64,000 nt of DNA from Nitrosomonas sp. (GTDB taxonomy: Bacteria; Pseudomonadota; Gammaproteobacteria; Burkholderiales; Nitrosomonadaceae). Position 1 is the stretch's first letter. Every line of letters begins with the position of its first letter. The position numbers were made by a program, and so were the translations under genes. The stretch is from NCBI GenBank assembly GCA_016703745.1, contig JADJBK010000006.1, positions 1 to 64,000 on the forward strand, written 5' to 3'. This document shows positions 44,358-53,875 of the stretch, in pieces. The notes beneath the pieces are model-generated. The model ran no database searches and was not told where the DNA came from. It was given only the letters and a program-made list of their open reading frames with translations.

Positions 44358-45245
44358 ATGCTGAATTCTGTTACAGCCAATGAAAAGGCAAGAACCCTTG
44401 CTGAAGCGCTTCCTTATATTCGTCGTTTTCACGACAAGACTATCGTTATTAAGTATGGTGGCAACGCCATGGTTGATGAAGCGCTCAAGCAGAGCTTCGC
44501 CAGCGATGTGGTATTGCTCAAGCTGGTCGGAATGAATCCGGTTATTGTTCACGGTGGGGGGCCACAGATTGACCAGATGTTGAAGCGTGTTGGCAAGGAG
44601 GGTGTTTTTATCCAGGGAATGCGCGTCACTGACGATGAAACGATGGCTGTGGTCGAAATGGTCCTCGGTGGGCTCGTTAATAAGGAAATTGTCAATCTGA
44701 TCAACCGGCATGGTGGACATGCGGTTGGATTGACCGGCAAGGACGGAGCTTTTATCCGCGCAAAGCGAATGCTGATGGCGGATCAGGAAAGGCCAGGCGA
44801 GTGGCTCAATATTGGTCAAGTCGGAGAGATCGAGAAAATTGACCCATCCTTGATCGCGTTATTGGATAGTCGTGATTTTATTCCCGTAATCGCCCCAATT
44901 GGGGTAGGTCAGGATGGGGAGTCTTACAATATCAATGCAGATCTGGTTGCCGGAAAACTCGCTGAGACGCTCAAAGCGGAGAAATTGATCCTGCTGACCA
45001 ACACCCCCGGCGTATTGGATAAAAGTGGCAATCTGCTGACAGGTTTAACTGCAAGCCGAGTCGATGAACTGTTTGCCGATGGCACGATTTCCGGCGGCAT
45101 GCTTCCAAAGATCAGCTCCGCGCTTGATGCTGTCAAACATGGCGTCAAATCTTGTCATATCATAGATGGCCGGGTGAAACATGCCTTGTTGCTGGAGATT
45201 CTGACCGATGAAGGCGTGGGCACTTTAATCCGAGCAGATGAATGA
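44358..45245 (+). CDS. argB: Acetylglutamate kinase
   Basis: A 295-residue amino-acid-kinase family enzyme: TIVIKYGGNAMVDEALKQSF, PVIVHGGGPQIDQMLKRVGK, GLTGKDGAFIRAKRM and NTPGVLDKSGNLLTGL are standard NAG kinase blocks. It phosphorylates N-acetylglutamate, the second step of arginine synthesis. The N-terminal helix (MLNSVTANEKARTLAEALPY) is of the arginine-sensitive hexameric type, so feedback inhibition by arginine is likely. No other arg gene adjoins. Confidence 0.97.
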   Translation: MLNSVTANEKARTLAEALPYIRRFHDKTIVIKYGGNAMVDEALKQSFASDVVLLKLVGMNPVIVHGGGPQIDQMLKRVGKEGVFIQGMRVTDDETMAVVEMVLGGLVNKEIVNLINRHGGHAVGLTGKDGAFIRAKRMLMADQERPGEWLNIGQVGEIEKIDPSLIALLDSRDFIPVIAPIGVGQDGESYNINADLVAGKLAETLKAEKLILLTNTPGVLDKSGNLLTGLTASRVDELFADGTISGGMLPKISSALDAVKHGVKSCHIIDGRVKHALLLEILTDEGVGTLIRADE

Positions 45246-45266
45246 TGCCATTTCTGATTTGCCTGA

Positions 45267-46766
45267 TCAGTTGGATGTTATCTTTTGATAAATCAAGCGA
45301 TAAGCCAGCGCACTTTTTTTCCAGCTGAAGTCCTGGTGCATGGCATTGCGTTGCAGGCTGCGCCATAATCGGCGATTAGTGTAGGTAGTCAGAGCACGCT
45401 CAATTGCGGCCAGAAAAGATTGAGGGGTCATGACATCAAAAACAAACCCGCTGGCGGTCTCGTTGGCAATAGTTTTGGTCGTCGTATCTACGACAGTATC
45501 CTGTAGCCCTCCTGTTGCATGGACCAGCGGCAATGTGCCGTAGCGTTGGCTGTACATCTGGTTCAAGCCGCAAGGTTCAAAACGGGACGGCATCAGAAAG
45601 CAGTCAGCACCCGCTTCGATCTGGTGTGACAGCGGCTCATGGTAGCCAATACGGACTGCAATATTGTTTGAAAATGCCTGCTGTAGGGCGATCAACTGAT
45701 TTTCCAGTGCAGTATCTCCACTGCCAAGCACAACCAGCTGCGCAGACCATTTCTCCAGCATGGGAGCAATCTGCAACAATAGATCGTAGCCTTTCTGGTG
45801 ACTGATACGGCTGATGGCAGCAAACAGGGGAATGGAAATATTGGCTTCCAGTCCGAGCGATTGCTGCAAGGCGAGCTTATTGGCAGATTTGGCGGCCAGT
45901 GTTCTGATCGAATAATTTTTGCAGATATAGGGGTCCGTCTGTGGATTCCATACGGCTGTGTCAATCCCATTGAGGATACCGGACAGATTATTTCGGCGTT
46001 CAGACAATAATCCCTGCATACCAAAACCCAGGGTTGCATGCTGTATCTCCTCGGCGTAGCTGGGGCTGACAGTAGTAATGTGATCAGCATAAAAGATACC
46101 TGCCTTGAGGAATGACATATTTCCGTAATACTCAAGCCCGTGCATGCTCAGGCTTTCTGGTGGCAATCCAAGCCTGTTGACCTCTACGGGTGGGAAGCAA
46201 CCCTGAAAGGCCAGATTGTGTAGCGTCATGAGACTGGCGGCTTTTTTTCCATCATGAAAATGTAGATAAGCTGGTGTCAGTCCACTCTGCCAGTCATTAC
46301 AGTGGACAAGCTCAGGTATCCAGGTCAATGGACTGGCGTCACTTGCCAGCAGGGCGCCGATTTTTGATAGCAGACCAAAGCGAAGGGCATTATCCGGCCA
46401 GTCTTCTCCGGTAGAGTCGCTGTAAGGGCCGCCTGCCCGTTGATATAATTCCGGGCAATCTATGAGATAGACGGGAATATGAGCGTTTGCATTAACCTGT
46501 AGTCGGGATGCAATCAGCGTGGTAGCGGGGAAATGCGGTGGGAGATTGAATTCGGCTAGTTTACGCTTCGTTTCCAACCCGGATAACACAGAGGGGTAAC
46601 CTGGTAATAAAATACGGACATCGATGTTGAGATCGTGTAGTGCTGCAGGCAGCGCAGCACTGACATCGCCGAGCCCCCCGGTTTTGCATAACGGAAAAAT
46701 TTCAGAGGTGATGAACAGTACGCGCAATTTGGGGCGAGAAGAAGCATTCACGGCAATCAAGCTCAA
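45267..46766 (-). CDS. glgA: Glycogen synthase
   Basis: A 499-residue GT5 glycosyltransferase: KTGGLGDVSAALPAAL (ADP-glucose binding), HCNDWQSGLTPAYLHF, GILNGIDTAVWNPQTDPYI, and SRFEPCGLNQMYSQRYGTLP with the catalytic glutamate. It elongates alpha-1,4-glucan from ADP-glucose. It is isolated from glgB and glgC in this window and convergent with argB. It ends a little after the second Rossmann domain, as normal. Confidence 0.96.
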   Translation of the reverse strand: MSLIAVNASSRPKLRVLFITSEIFPLCKTGGLGDVSAALPAALHDLNIDVRILLPGYPSVLSGLETKRKLAEFNLPPHFPATTLIASRLQVNANAHIPVYLIDCPELYQRAGGPYSDSTGEDWPDNALRFGLLSKIGALLASDASPLTWIPELVHCNDWQSGLTPAYLHFHDGKKAASLMTLHNLAFQGCFPPVEVNRLGLPPESLSMHGLEYYGNMSFLKAGIFYADHITTVSPSYAEEIQHATLGFGMQGLLSERRNNLSGILNGIDTAVWNPQTDPYICKNYSIRTLAAKSANKLALQQSLGLEANISIPLFAAISRISHQKGYDLLLQIAPMLEKWSAQLVVLGSGDTALENQLIALQQAFSNNIAVRIGYHEPLSHQIEAGADCFLMPSRFEPCGLNQMYSQRYGTLPLVHATGGLQDTVVDTTTKTIANETASGFVFDVMTPQSFLAAIERALTTYTNRRLWRSLQRNAMHQDFSWKKSALAYRLIYQKITSN

Positions 46767-46817
46767 AAAGTGCGTATTGTAGCGAAATGATTATTAGCGT
46801 ATCGCACCAATTGGTTG

Positions 46818-47261
46818 TCAGGAATGCTGCAATCTAACGGCCAGCACATCACACTTGGCGTAGTGTAGTACGCCATTGGCGGTGGATCCCAGCAGCAGAG
46901 CCAGGCCATGTCTGCCATGTGAGCCTACGACAATAAGATCGACATTTTCCTGCTCGGCAATCCGAACAATTTCCTGTTTGGGTTCGCCCCACACCAGCCA
47001 GCGCTGCGCAGGCTCGATTGCCATTATCTCACTCAGTTTATTCAGCCTTTCTTTTTCAGCTTCAAGCATGGCATAAGCTGTTTTTGCGTCAAGAGGAATC
47101 ACGGTTCCATAAGGAGTATCCGGCATGGGAATATCGTCCAGCACGTGAATGACGCTCACTTTGGCATTTGTTAGGATGGCCAGACTGCGCGCCTTCTGCA
47201 GAACGTAATCATCTTGATCCGAAAAGTCTACTGCCAGTAAAATATGCTGATAGCCAGTCAT
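46818..47261 (-). CDS. uspA: Universal stress protein family
   Basis: A 147-residue protein starting MTGYQHILLAVDFSDQDDYV and ending with the ATP-binding type motif LIVVGSHGRHGLALLLGSTA. The start at 47261 is chosen from the family; the upstream in-frame extension has no support. Closest in style to UspA of Proteobacteria. It is a single gene. Confidence 0.9.
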   Translation of the reverse strand: MTGYQHILLAVDFSDQDDYVLQKARSLAILTNAKVSVIHVLDDIPMPDTPYGTVIPLDAKTAYAMLEAEKERLNKLSEIMAIEPAQRWLVWGEPKQEIVRIAEQENVDLIVVGSHGRHGLALLLGSTANGVLHYAKCDVLAVRLQHS

Positions 47262-47600
47262 AATAGTCACATAAAACGTGAATTTAAAATAAGGTAAATG
47301 CAGTAGAGAAGCAAAATAAGGTGGCAGTAAAAACTTCAGATACACTTCAGTCTCTCCCAGATACAGCCTCAATCAATTTTCTACCACTCATGAAAAAATG
47401 GGATGCAGGGATTTCAGTATTGCGGCATCCAGATTGTCCAGTATTTTTCTTGAGTTCTGTATTCTAGGGCAGGAATGAGGGTGCCGCAAATCTTGACGTA
47501 TATAATGGCGGATTAAGCTGCTTTTCGCTGGTTTTTCATGATTTTCCTTTGAGATATTCATGGGATACTCGGTTAATTGATAATAATACCTATTATTTTT

Positions 47601-48476
47601 ATGTATCGAGAAACATCAGATTCAGGAAAATTGCAGCATGTGGTTTTATCCCGGCTATTATCAGCTAGTCTGGTAGTCGTTAGTATTGGTTTGTCTGGAT
47701 GTGCATCTTATCAATCAGATTCGGGGGGTGTTGGCAATGTTAAGACTGCTCCTGTCCCTAAAAGAATAACGACACGCTGGCCGAGCCAGCGCGTCGTTAT
47801 TCCTGTTCCGGAAAGAATGCCGACGGTTAAAGTGTATCAGCATGAAATTGTTAGATTAAAGCAGTTATTGGCTGAAAAGGATAAACTCATCCAGGGCCAG
47901 GCCGCCAAAGAACAGAATCCGTTGCAAACCCAGGAGCAGGTTTTACGGGGCCAGGCAAGTGGTGTTGATCAGTCGAAAGGTCAGCAGTATCGACTTGCCA
48001 CGAAACCTGAAACTGCCTCCAAAATTGCTGAAGTTGAAGTTTCATTGAGTATGCTGAAACAGTCTGATGCAGCTACACGCAACCCTTCATTACTAACGCT
48101 TGCGCAATCTCTACTTGATGTCGCTCTGCAGGCTTATGAGCGCGCAGATTTCAGTCAAGCTATGAGTTATGCCGCGCAATCTCAGGAATGTATCGAAATG
48201 ACCGCCAGGTTGACCGAAAAGACATACGAGCAACAGCCGACCGCTGTGGTATTACGTACCCCGCTGCTCTTGCAAACCAGGAAAAAGGAATCGCTGAGAA
48301 CTGCGCCAGGCAATCAGGCAGACACACAAGGCATGCTGGCACAGAACACCGCTGTAACTGCTACCACTTATCATGGATACTGGTTACGGATTGAAACCCG
48401 CGATGGTCGCTCGGGGTGGATATGGAATCAGTCTATTGATGCCAGAGTTAATCCACCTGCCTTGCCTGAGCGATAA
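47601..48476 (+). CDS. Lipoprotein with DUF4398-like and SH3 domains
   Basis: A 291-residue lipoprotein (VVVSIGLSGC, lipidated cysteine near residue 34). A linker with a coiled coil (KVYQHEIVRLKQLLAEKDKL) is followed by a DUF4398-type helical pair (SLLDVALQAYERADFSQAMS). The C-terminal bacterial SH3 domain (GYWLRIETRDGRSGWIWNQS) suggests binding to peptidoglycan. Such proteins act in envelope maintenance; the specific role is unknown. ATG 47601 (MYRETSDSG) is preferred over ATG 47577. Confidence 0.75.
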   Translation: MYRETSDSGKLQHVVLSRLLSASLVVVSIGLSGCASYQSDSGGVGNVKTAPVPKRITTRWPSQRVVIPVPERMPTVKVYQHEIVRLKQLLAEKDKLIQGQAAKEQNPLQTQEQVLRGQASGVDQSKGQQYRLATKPETASKIAEVEVSLSMLKQSDAATRNPSLLTLAQSLLDVALQAYERADFSQAMSYAAQSQECIEMTARLTEKTYEQQPTAVVLRTPLLLQTRKKESLRTAPGNQADTQGMLAQNTAVTATTYHGYWLRIETRDGRSGWIWNQSIDARVNPPALPER

Positions 48477-48621
48477 AATGAAAATTGAATTGCGACTTCG
48501 CTTATTTCCAAAAAAGAACTTTTATGTTTATGTGCGGACACTGGTGATACGGGATGTTAGTAACCGGGTAACCGCGTAACCGAGCGATAGTACAACCGAG
48601 GTGAAACGAACGAAACTCAGG

Positions 48622-50139
48622 TTATCGCTTCCCGCCCAGTATGCTTCCCAGTACGCCGCGAATAATCTGACGGCCAACGCCACTTGCCATGCCGCGAACG
48701 ACGCTCTTCGCCATGCTTTGTACCAGCCCATCGTATTGCCCGCCACGGGGGCCGGTACGGCCAAACAGGGTTTCGTTGATGATGGTGCCCAATCCTCCTT
48801 CAGTCTGGGAGGATTTCGAGTTTGCTGTACCTGCACGAGTATCTGTAGCTCCTGATCTCGCCCGTGTATGTGCTTGCAGCATTTCATAAGCGCTTTCACG
48901 ATCCACCATATTCTCATACACGTCGGCAACCAGGGAGTTCCGCAGTAGCTGCTGGCGTTGATCTGGCGTGATTGGGCCAAGTTGACTTCCAGGTGGAAGC
49001 ACGTAGACACGCTCGGTCTCACATGGTCTGCCTTTGGTATCCAAAAAGCTGATCAGCGCTTCACCGACAGCCAGTTCAGTAATAGCCGTTTCGAGATTGA
49101 GACCCGCCTTGGGGCGCATGGTTTGTGCGGCCGCTTTAACTGCCCTCTGGTCACGTGGTGTAAATGCACGCAATGCATGCTGGATACGATTGCCTAGTTG
49201 ACCCAGGACGCTATCGGGGATATCCAGCGGGTTCTGGGTGACGAAATAGACTCCGATTCCTTTGGAGCGAATCAGCCTGACGACGAGCTCAATACGTTCC
49301 ACCAATACCTTGGGCGCGTCGTTGAACAGTAGATGCGCTTCATCAAAAAAGAAAACCAGTCTGGGTTTTTCTGGATCGCCAATCTCGGGCAGTTGCTCAA
49401 ATAATTCAGAGAGCATCCATAGCAGAAAGGCAGCATAGAGTTGCGGGGAGTGCATCAGTTTATCAGCAGCCAGTATATTGACCACGCCTTTGCCATCTAC
49501 TGTCTGCATCAGGTCACTGATATTGAGCATGGGCTCACCAAAAAAATGATCACCGCCCTGTTGTTCTATTTGCATTAATCCGCGCTGAATTGCGCCGATG
49601 CTGGCAGTGCTGATATTGCCGTACTCGGTGGTGAACTGCTTGGCGTTATCTCCAATATATTGGAGCATGGCGCGGAGGTCTTTCATATCAAGCAGGAGCA
49701 GACCATTGTCATCAGCAATCTTAAACACCAGATTCAGCACGCCTGTCTGGGTATCATTGAGACTGAGCATGCGCGCCAGCAACAGTGGTCCCATGTCGCT
49801 GATGGTTGCGCGCACGGGGTGTCCTTGCTCCCCGAAGATATCCCACAGGGTAACTGGGCAGGCTTGCAGCTGAGGTATCGCGATGCCGCGCTCTTGCAAA
49901 ATAGTGCGGATCTTTTCAGAAAAGCTGCCAGATTGGCTGATTCCGGTGAGATCACCTTTGATATCTGCCATGAATACCGGTACACCAATAGCAGAAAACT
50001 GTTCAGCAAGCGTTTGTAACGTCACCGTCTTGCCGGTTCCGGTTGCTCCGGTGATCAAGCCATGACGATTGGCCAGATTGGGTAGCAGCTCGCAGGTAAC
50101 GGTAGAATTCTGTGCAATCAGCATGGGGTTAATCATCAT
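48622..50139 (-). CDS. HerA-like ATPase (DUF853/YjgR family)
   Basis: A 505-residue P-loop ATPase: Walker A GATGTGKT at residues 31-38, FMADIKGDLTG, Walker B in RLVFFFDEAHLLFND and the sensor region GIGVYFVTQNPLDIPDSVLG. This is the YjgR/DUF853 group related to HerA/FtsK helicases. The C-terminus has a glycine-rich part (GTIINETLFGRTGPRGGQYD and GMASGVGRQIIRGVLG). Its role is unknown; DNA or macromolecule translocation is suggested only by the fold. It is a single gene. Confidence 0.92.
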   Translation of the reverse strand: MMINPMLIAQNSTVTCELLPNLANRHGLITGATGTGKTVTLQTLAEQFSAIGVPVFMADIKGDLTGISQSGSFSEKIRTILQERGIAIPQLQACPVTLWDIFGEQGHPVRATISDMGPLLLARMLSLNDTQTGVLNLVFKIADDNGLLLLDMKDLRAMLQYIGDNAKQFTTEYGNISTASIGAIQRGLMQIEQQGGDHFFGEPMLNISDLMQTVDGKGVVNILAADKLMHSPQLYAAFLLWMLSELFEQLPEIGDPEKPRLVFFFDEAHLLFNDAPKVLVERIELVVRLIRSKGIGVYFVTQNPLDIPDSVLGQLGNRIQHALRAFTPRDQRAVKAAAQTMRPKAGLNLETAITELAVGEALISFLDTKGRPCETERVYVLPPGSQLGPITPDQRQQLLRNSLVADVYENMVDRESAYEMLQAHTRARSGATDTRAGTANSKSSQTEGGLGTIINETLFGRTGPRGGQYDGLVQSMAKSVVRGMASGVGRQIIRGVLGSILGGKR

Positions 50140-50276
50140 GTCTATCCTTTGGGCGAAAACGCCAATAGTAATCTATCTATTTGTACTTTCAGTACTTTTG
50201 ATCATAACTGACCGATTGATCGAATAGCGATGCTGCCAGTTGCAAAAACGCTCAAGAAACAATGCATGGTTACGTG

Positions 50277-51740
50277 CTAAAACGGCAGTTGTTGCCAAAG
50301 TTCATCTATTCGTGCTTTAACTGCGGGATCCATTGCAATCGTTCGTCCCCATTCCCGGGTGGTTTCTCCCGGCCATTTATGCGTGGCATCCAGCCCCATC
50401 TTGCCGCCTAATCCCGAGATCGGACTGGCGAAATCAAGGTAATCAATTGGGGTGTTTTCAACAATCAATGTGTCTCTGGCGGGATCTACGCGGGTGGTGA
50501 TTGCCCAAATCACTTCTTTCCAATCACGAATATCAATATCATCATCGGTAACAATAATGAATTTAGTGTACATGAACTGACGCAAAAAACTCCATACACC
50601 AAACATGACGCGCTTAGCGTGGCCAGCATACTGTTTTTTAATACTGACAACAGCCAATCGGTAGGAACAGCCTTCTGGTGGCAGATAAAAATCCGCTATC
50701 TCGCTGAACTGTTTCTGCAACAGGGGTACGAAAACCTCGTTAAGTGCAACGCCGAGAATCGCAGGTTCGTCCGGTGGTTTGCCGGTATAAGTGGAGTGAT
50801 AGAGGGGATTGCGGCGCATGGTCATGCGCTCGATCGTGAATACCGGGAAGGTATCCTGTTCGTTGTAATAGCCGGTATGATCACCAAATGGCCCTTCTAC
50901 TGCAGTCTCATCGGGATGAATGTAGCCTTCCAGAACAATTTCCGCGTTTGCTGGCACCTGCAGATCATGGGTGAGGCAGCGCGCCACTTCGGTACGGGCA
51001 CCGCGCAGCAGCCCGGCAAACTGGTATTCGCTCAGGCTATCGGGAACCGGCGTCACTGCTCCAAGAATAGTGGCGGGATCAGCACCCAATGCAACGGCTA
51101 CGGGATAGGGCTGCCCGGGATTGACCATGCAGAAATCCCGAAAATCAAGCGCGCCACCGCGATGCGCCAGCCAACGCATGATGACCTTGTTGCGCCCGAT
51201 TACCTGTTGGCGATAGATACCCAGATTCTGTCGAGTCTTGTGAGGGCCGCGCGTTACCGTCAATCCCCAGGTAATCAGCGGGGCCACGTCCTCTGGCCAA
51301 CAGGTCTGAATGGGTAAGCGAGCCAGATCAACCGCCTCGCCTTCCCAGACAATTTCCTGGCAAACCGGACTGGCAACAATCTTGGGTGCCATATTTAGTA
51401 CTTGTTTCAGTATGGGCAGTTTTTCCCAGGCATCTCGAAATCCCTTGGGAGGATCTGGCTCCTTGAGGTAGGCAAGTAGTTTGCCAACCTCGCGTAAAGC
51501 AGCGACCGACGACTGCCCCATGCCCAGTGCAACACGTTGCGGCGTGCCAAACAGATTACCCAGAACGGGCATGGTGTGGCCTTTGGGATGCTCGAATAAA
51601 ACCGCTGGGCCAGCTTGTTTCAGCAAACGATCACAGATCTCGGTCATTTCCAGACGAGGGTCAATTTCGATATCGACGCGCTTTAATTCTCCGCGTTGTT
51701 CGAGTTGCGATAGAAAGTCGCGTAAATCCTGATATTGCAT
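50277..51740 (-). CDS. ubiD: 4-hydroxy-3-polyprenylbenzoate decarboxylase
   Basis: A 487-residue UbiD: start MQYQDLRDFLSQLEQRGELK, then GNLFGTPQRVALGMG, and VLEGYIHPDETAVEGPFGDH, where the glutamate-rich active site lies, with HKWPGETTREWGR near the C-terminus. It uses prenylated FMN made by UbiX to decarboxylate the ubiquinone precursor. It is the last gene of the ubiC-ubiA-ubiD set, 23 bases after ubiA. Confidence 0.97.
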   Translation of the reverse strand: MQYQDLRDFLSQLEQRGELKRVDIEIDPRLEMTEICDRLLKQAGPAVLFEHPKGHTMPVLGNLFGTPQRVALGMGQSSVAALREVGKLLAYLKEPDPPKGFRDAWEKLPILKQVLNMAPKIVASPVCQEIVWEGEAVDLARLPIQTCWPEDVAPLITWGLTVTRGPHKTRQNLGIYRQQVIGRNKVIMRWLAHRGGALDFRDFCMVNPGQPYPVAVALGADPATILGAVTPVPDSLSEYQFAGLLRGARTEVARCLTHDLQVPANAEIVLEGYIHPDETAVEGPFGDHTGYYNEQDTFPVFTIERMTMRRNPLYHSTYTGKPPDEPAILGVALNEVFVPLLQKQFSEIADFYLPPEGCSYRLAVVSIKKQYAGHAKRVMFGVWSFLRQFMYTKFIIVTDDDIDIRDWKEVIWAITTRVDPARDTLIVENTPIDYLDFASPISGLGGKMGLDATHKWPGETTREWGRTIAMDPAVKARIDELWQQLPF

Positions 51741-51763
51741 GAATTACCTTACATATTGATTAA

Positions 51764-52645
51764 TCAGGAAAGTGCTGTATCCAGCGCTATGCCAATAAAT
51801 ACGGTTGCTCCTACAGCGTTATTATCCAGAAACGCTCGGAAACAGCTTGAGGGGTCCCGGTGGCGGATTAATTGATACTGGTGCAGTACCAGGCCTGCTA
51901 CCATCAGCAAGGCTGCATAGAACCAGATACCACGCTGTGTCGCTAATCCGACATAAACCAGCAGGCTTAGAAAAGCCAAGTAACACAGCATGATGCCTGC
52001 TATGTCGAAACGCCCTAACGTAATCGCTGATGTCTTGATGCCTATTTTAAGATCATCTTCCCGATCGACCATTGCGTATTCGGTATCGTAGGCAATGACC
52101 CAGAACAAATTAGCGAACAGTAGCGGCCAGATGATGAATGGCAGGCTATTGATCTGCGCTGCAAATGCCATCGGGATGCCGAAGCTGAAGGCAACGCCAA
52201 GATACGCCTGCGGCATGGCAAAGAAACGCTTGGTGAATGGGTACGAGGCTGCCAGCAACAGTGCGGGTACCGATAGTAGGATGGTGAGTTGATTCAACGG
52301 AAGTATCAGTACAAATGCGCATAAACTTAATCCTGCCGCAACCAGCAGCGCTTCTTTTGGCTGGATCTCACCACTTGCCAGTGGCCGGTTGCGCGTGCGT
52401 GCCACATGTGGGTCGATACGTCTATCGGCAAAATCATTGATTGCGCAGCCGGCGGAGCGCATCAATATTGTACCCAGAATAAAAATAAAGAGAATATTGA
52501 TATCTGGAAGACCTTCAGCGGCCAGCCACAGTCCCCATAGCGTGGGCCATAGCAGCAGTAGAATGCCGATCGGTCTGTCCAGACGCACCAATCTGGTGTA
52601 GAGAATCAGTCTTTGCCCGAATGTCATCAATTTTTGTCTGGACAT
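51764..52645 (-). CDS. ubiA: 4-hydroxybenzoate polyprenyltransferase
   Basis: A 293-residue membrane prenyltransferase with eight or nine helices. The first aspartate motif is INDFADRRIDPHVARTRNRP and the second is DTEYAMVDREDD. It attaches the polyprenyl tail to 4-hydroxybenzoate made by UbiC. Start at 52645 (MSRQKLMTFG). A longer in-frame version from 52693 would overlap ubiC slightly and is not excluded. Confidence 0.95.
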   Translation of the reverse strand: MSRQKLMTFGQRLILYTRLVRLDRPIGILLLLWPTLWGLWLAAEGLPDINILFIFILGTILMRSAGCAINDFADRRIDPHVARTRNRPLASGEIQPKEALLVAAGLSLCAFVLILPLNQLTILLSVPALLLAASYPFTKRFFAMPQAYLGVAFSFGIPMAFAAQINSLPFIIWPLLFANLFWVIAYDTEYAMVDREDDLKIGIKTSAITLGRFDIAGIMLCYLAFLSLLVYVGLATQRGIWFYAALLMVAGLVLHQYQLIRHRDPSSCFRAFLDNNAVGATVFIGIALDTALS

Positions 52646-52682
52646 AATAAAAAATATCGAAGTCGCGTGCGATCCATTATGA

Positions 52683-53225
52683 TTATCTTTCAAGGTGATG
52701 AATGTTTGGTAGAAAAACCTCTGTAACCATTATGGGTTGTCTTTGCAGGGCGAAAAGTGATCTTCTTGCCCAGAGACAGGTGGGATGAGATCCCAGTTTC
52801 CGGCAGGCGCGGTCATGCAATGGGTGGCCGGATTTCAGTTTTTTAAAGGAAAATGTGGTGCGGCGAATCAGGGGATTGCTAAACAGCATCATGCCGAGTG
52901 ATTGATTGCCGAGACGGCTCAAGCTTCGCCACGCACCTTGTAGATACGCTTTCTTGATAACCGAGTGCGCAAAGACAACCGGCATGTCATCACTGTACAA
53001 ATATACTTCTCGCACCATCGCCTGTTCCAGCCTGCGCAGATTCATGATCGCAAGTTCATCAATACAGGCGGTTGCCAGTCGCTGGAAAACAGGTTCAACA
53101 CGAAATTGTTGACAGCGTAGCTGGATGAGTCTGGTAAGTGATTCGCGATGCTGCAGCCACCAGCGGATTTCAGCAGACGCACAAACAGGAACGGGGTGCC
53201 ATGCCGATGAGGGATCAGTGCTCAC
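52683..53225 (-). CDS. ubiC: Chorismate lyase
   Basis: A 180-residue chorismate lyase: start with SSAWHPVPVCASAEIRWWLQ, a central VREVYLYSDDMPVVFAHSVI with the conserved arginine, and a C-terminal region with LWARRSLFALQRQPIMVTEV and FLPN. It makes 4-hydroxybenzoate and pyruvate from chorismate, the first committed ubiquinone step. It heads the ubiC-ubiA-ubiD unit. Confidence 0.93.
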   Translation of the reverse strand: MSTDPSSAWHPVPVCASAEIRWWLQHRESLTRLIQLRCQQFRVEPVFQRLATACIDELAIMNLRRLEQAMVREVYLYSDDMPVVFAHSVIKKAYLQGAWRSLSRLGNQSLGMMLFSNPLIRRTTFSFKKLKSGHPLHDRACRKLGSHPTCLWARRSLFALQRQPIMVTEVFLPNIHHLER

Positions 53226-53332
53226 GATAACCCGAAATACTGGTCGTCAGGCAAGACAAAAAAGGATGTATCATGTAACAAGATCAAGCGGGCAAACTAT
53301 CAGAAAGTACAGCAATAGCCTAAATGTCAATT

Positions 53333-53728
53333 TCAGACCAACGTGGTCTGCACAAGCGTATGTTTTTTGACCGTATCCAATAAAGCCTCGCGGGTGAATG
53401 GTTTAGTCAAATATTCATCCGAACCGACCATTCTGCCGCGTGCCCGATCAAATACCCCGCTTTTGCTGGATAACATGACTACCGGTACTTTTTTATATTT
53501 CGGGTTTTGTTTGATGAGCATGCAGGCCTGATAACCGTCAAGACGTGGCATCACAATATCAAGAAAAATGATATCAGGATGATGGTCAATTATTTTTGCC
53601 ATTGCATCAAAGCCATCGTTAGCCAGAATAATTTCACATCCAGACTGAGCGAGAAAAATTTCGGCACTACGGCGGATAGTATTACTGTCATCCACTACCA
53701 TGACTTTGATACCCGTTAAATCTGTCAT
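53333..53728 (-). CDS. pilG: Single-domain response regulator, PilG-like
   Basis: A 131-residue receiver: acidic pocket Asp13-Asp14 in VMVVDDSNTIRRSAEIFLAQ, phosphorylated Asp57 in IIFLDIVMPRLDGYQACMLI, the switch serine in VVMLSSKSGVFDRARGRMVG and lysine in YLTKPFTREALL. The SKSGVFDRARGR segment is typical of PilG. It is alone here, 10 kb from the pilH-pilI pair, so the twitching system is spread over the chromosome. Confidence 0.85.
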   Translation of the reverse strand: MTDLTGIKVMVVDDSNTIRRSAEIFLAQSGCEIILANDGFDAMAKIIDHHPDIIFLDIVMPRLDGYQACMLIKQNPKYKKVPVVMLSSKSGVFDRARGRMVGSDEYLTKPFTREALLDTVKKHTLVQTTLV

Positions 53729-53875
53729 CCTATCTGAACTCCCCTGTGTCAGTAATTTTGCTCATGTTGTTCTGGGCGCAAGCATATTTGCATTATCGGA
53801 GGATTTTATCCGAAGTGATTGCTTTTCTGCCAGCTATTCACCTGATTTTCTGCAGTCTGGCTGGTCAGAGCTGTC

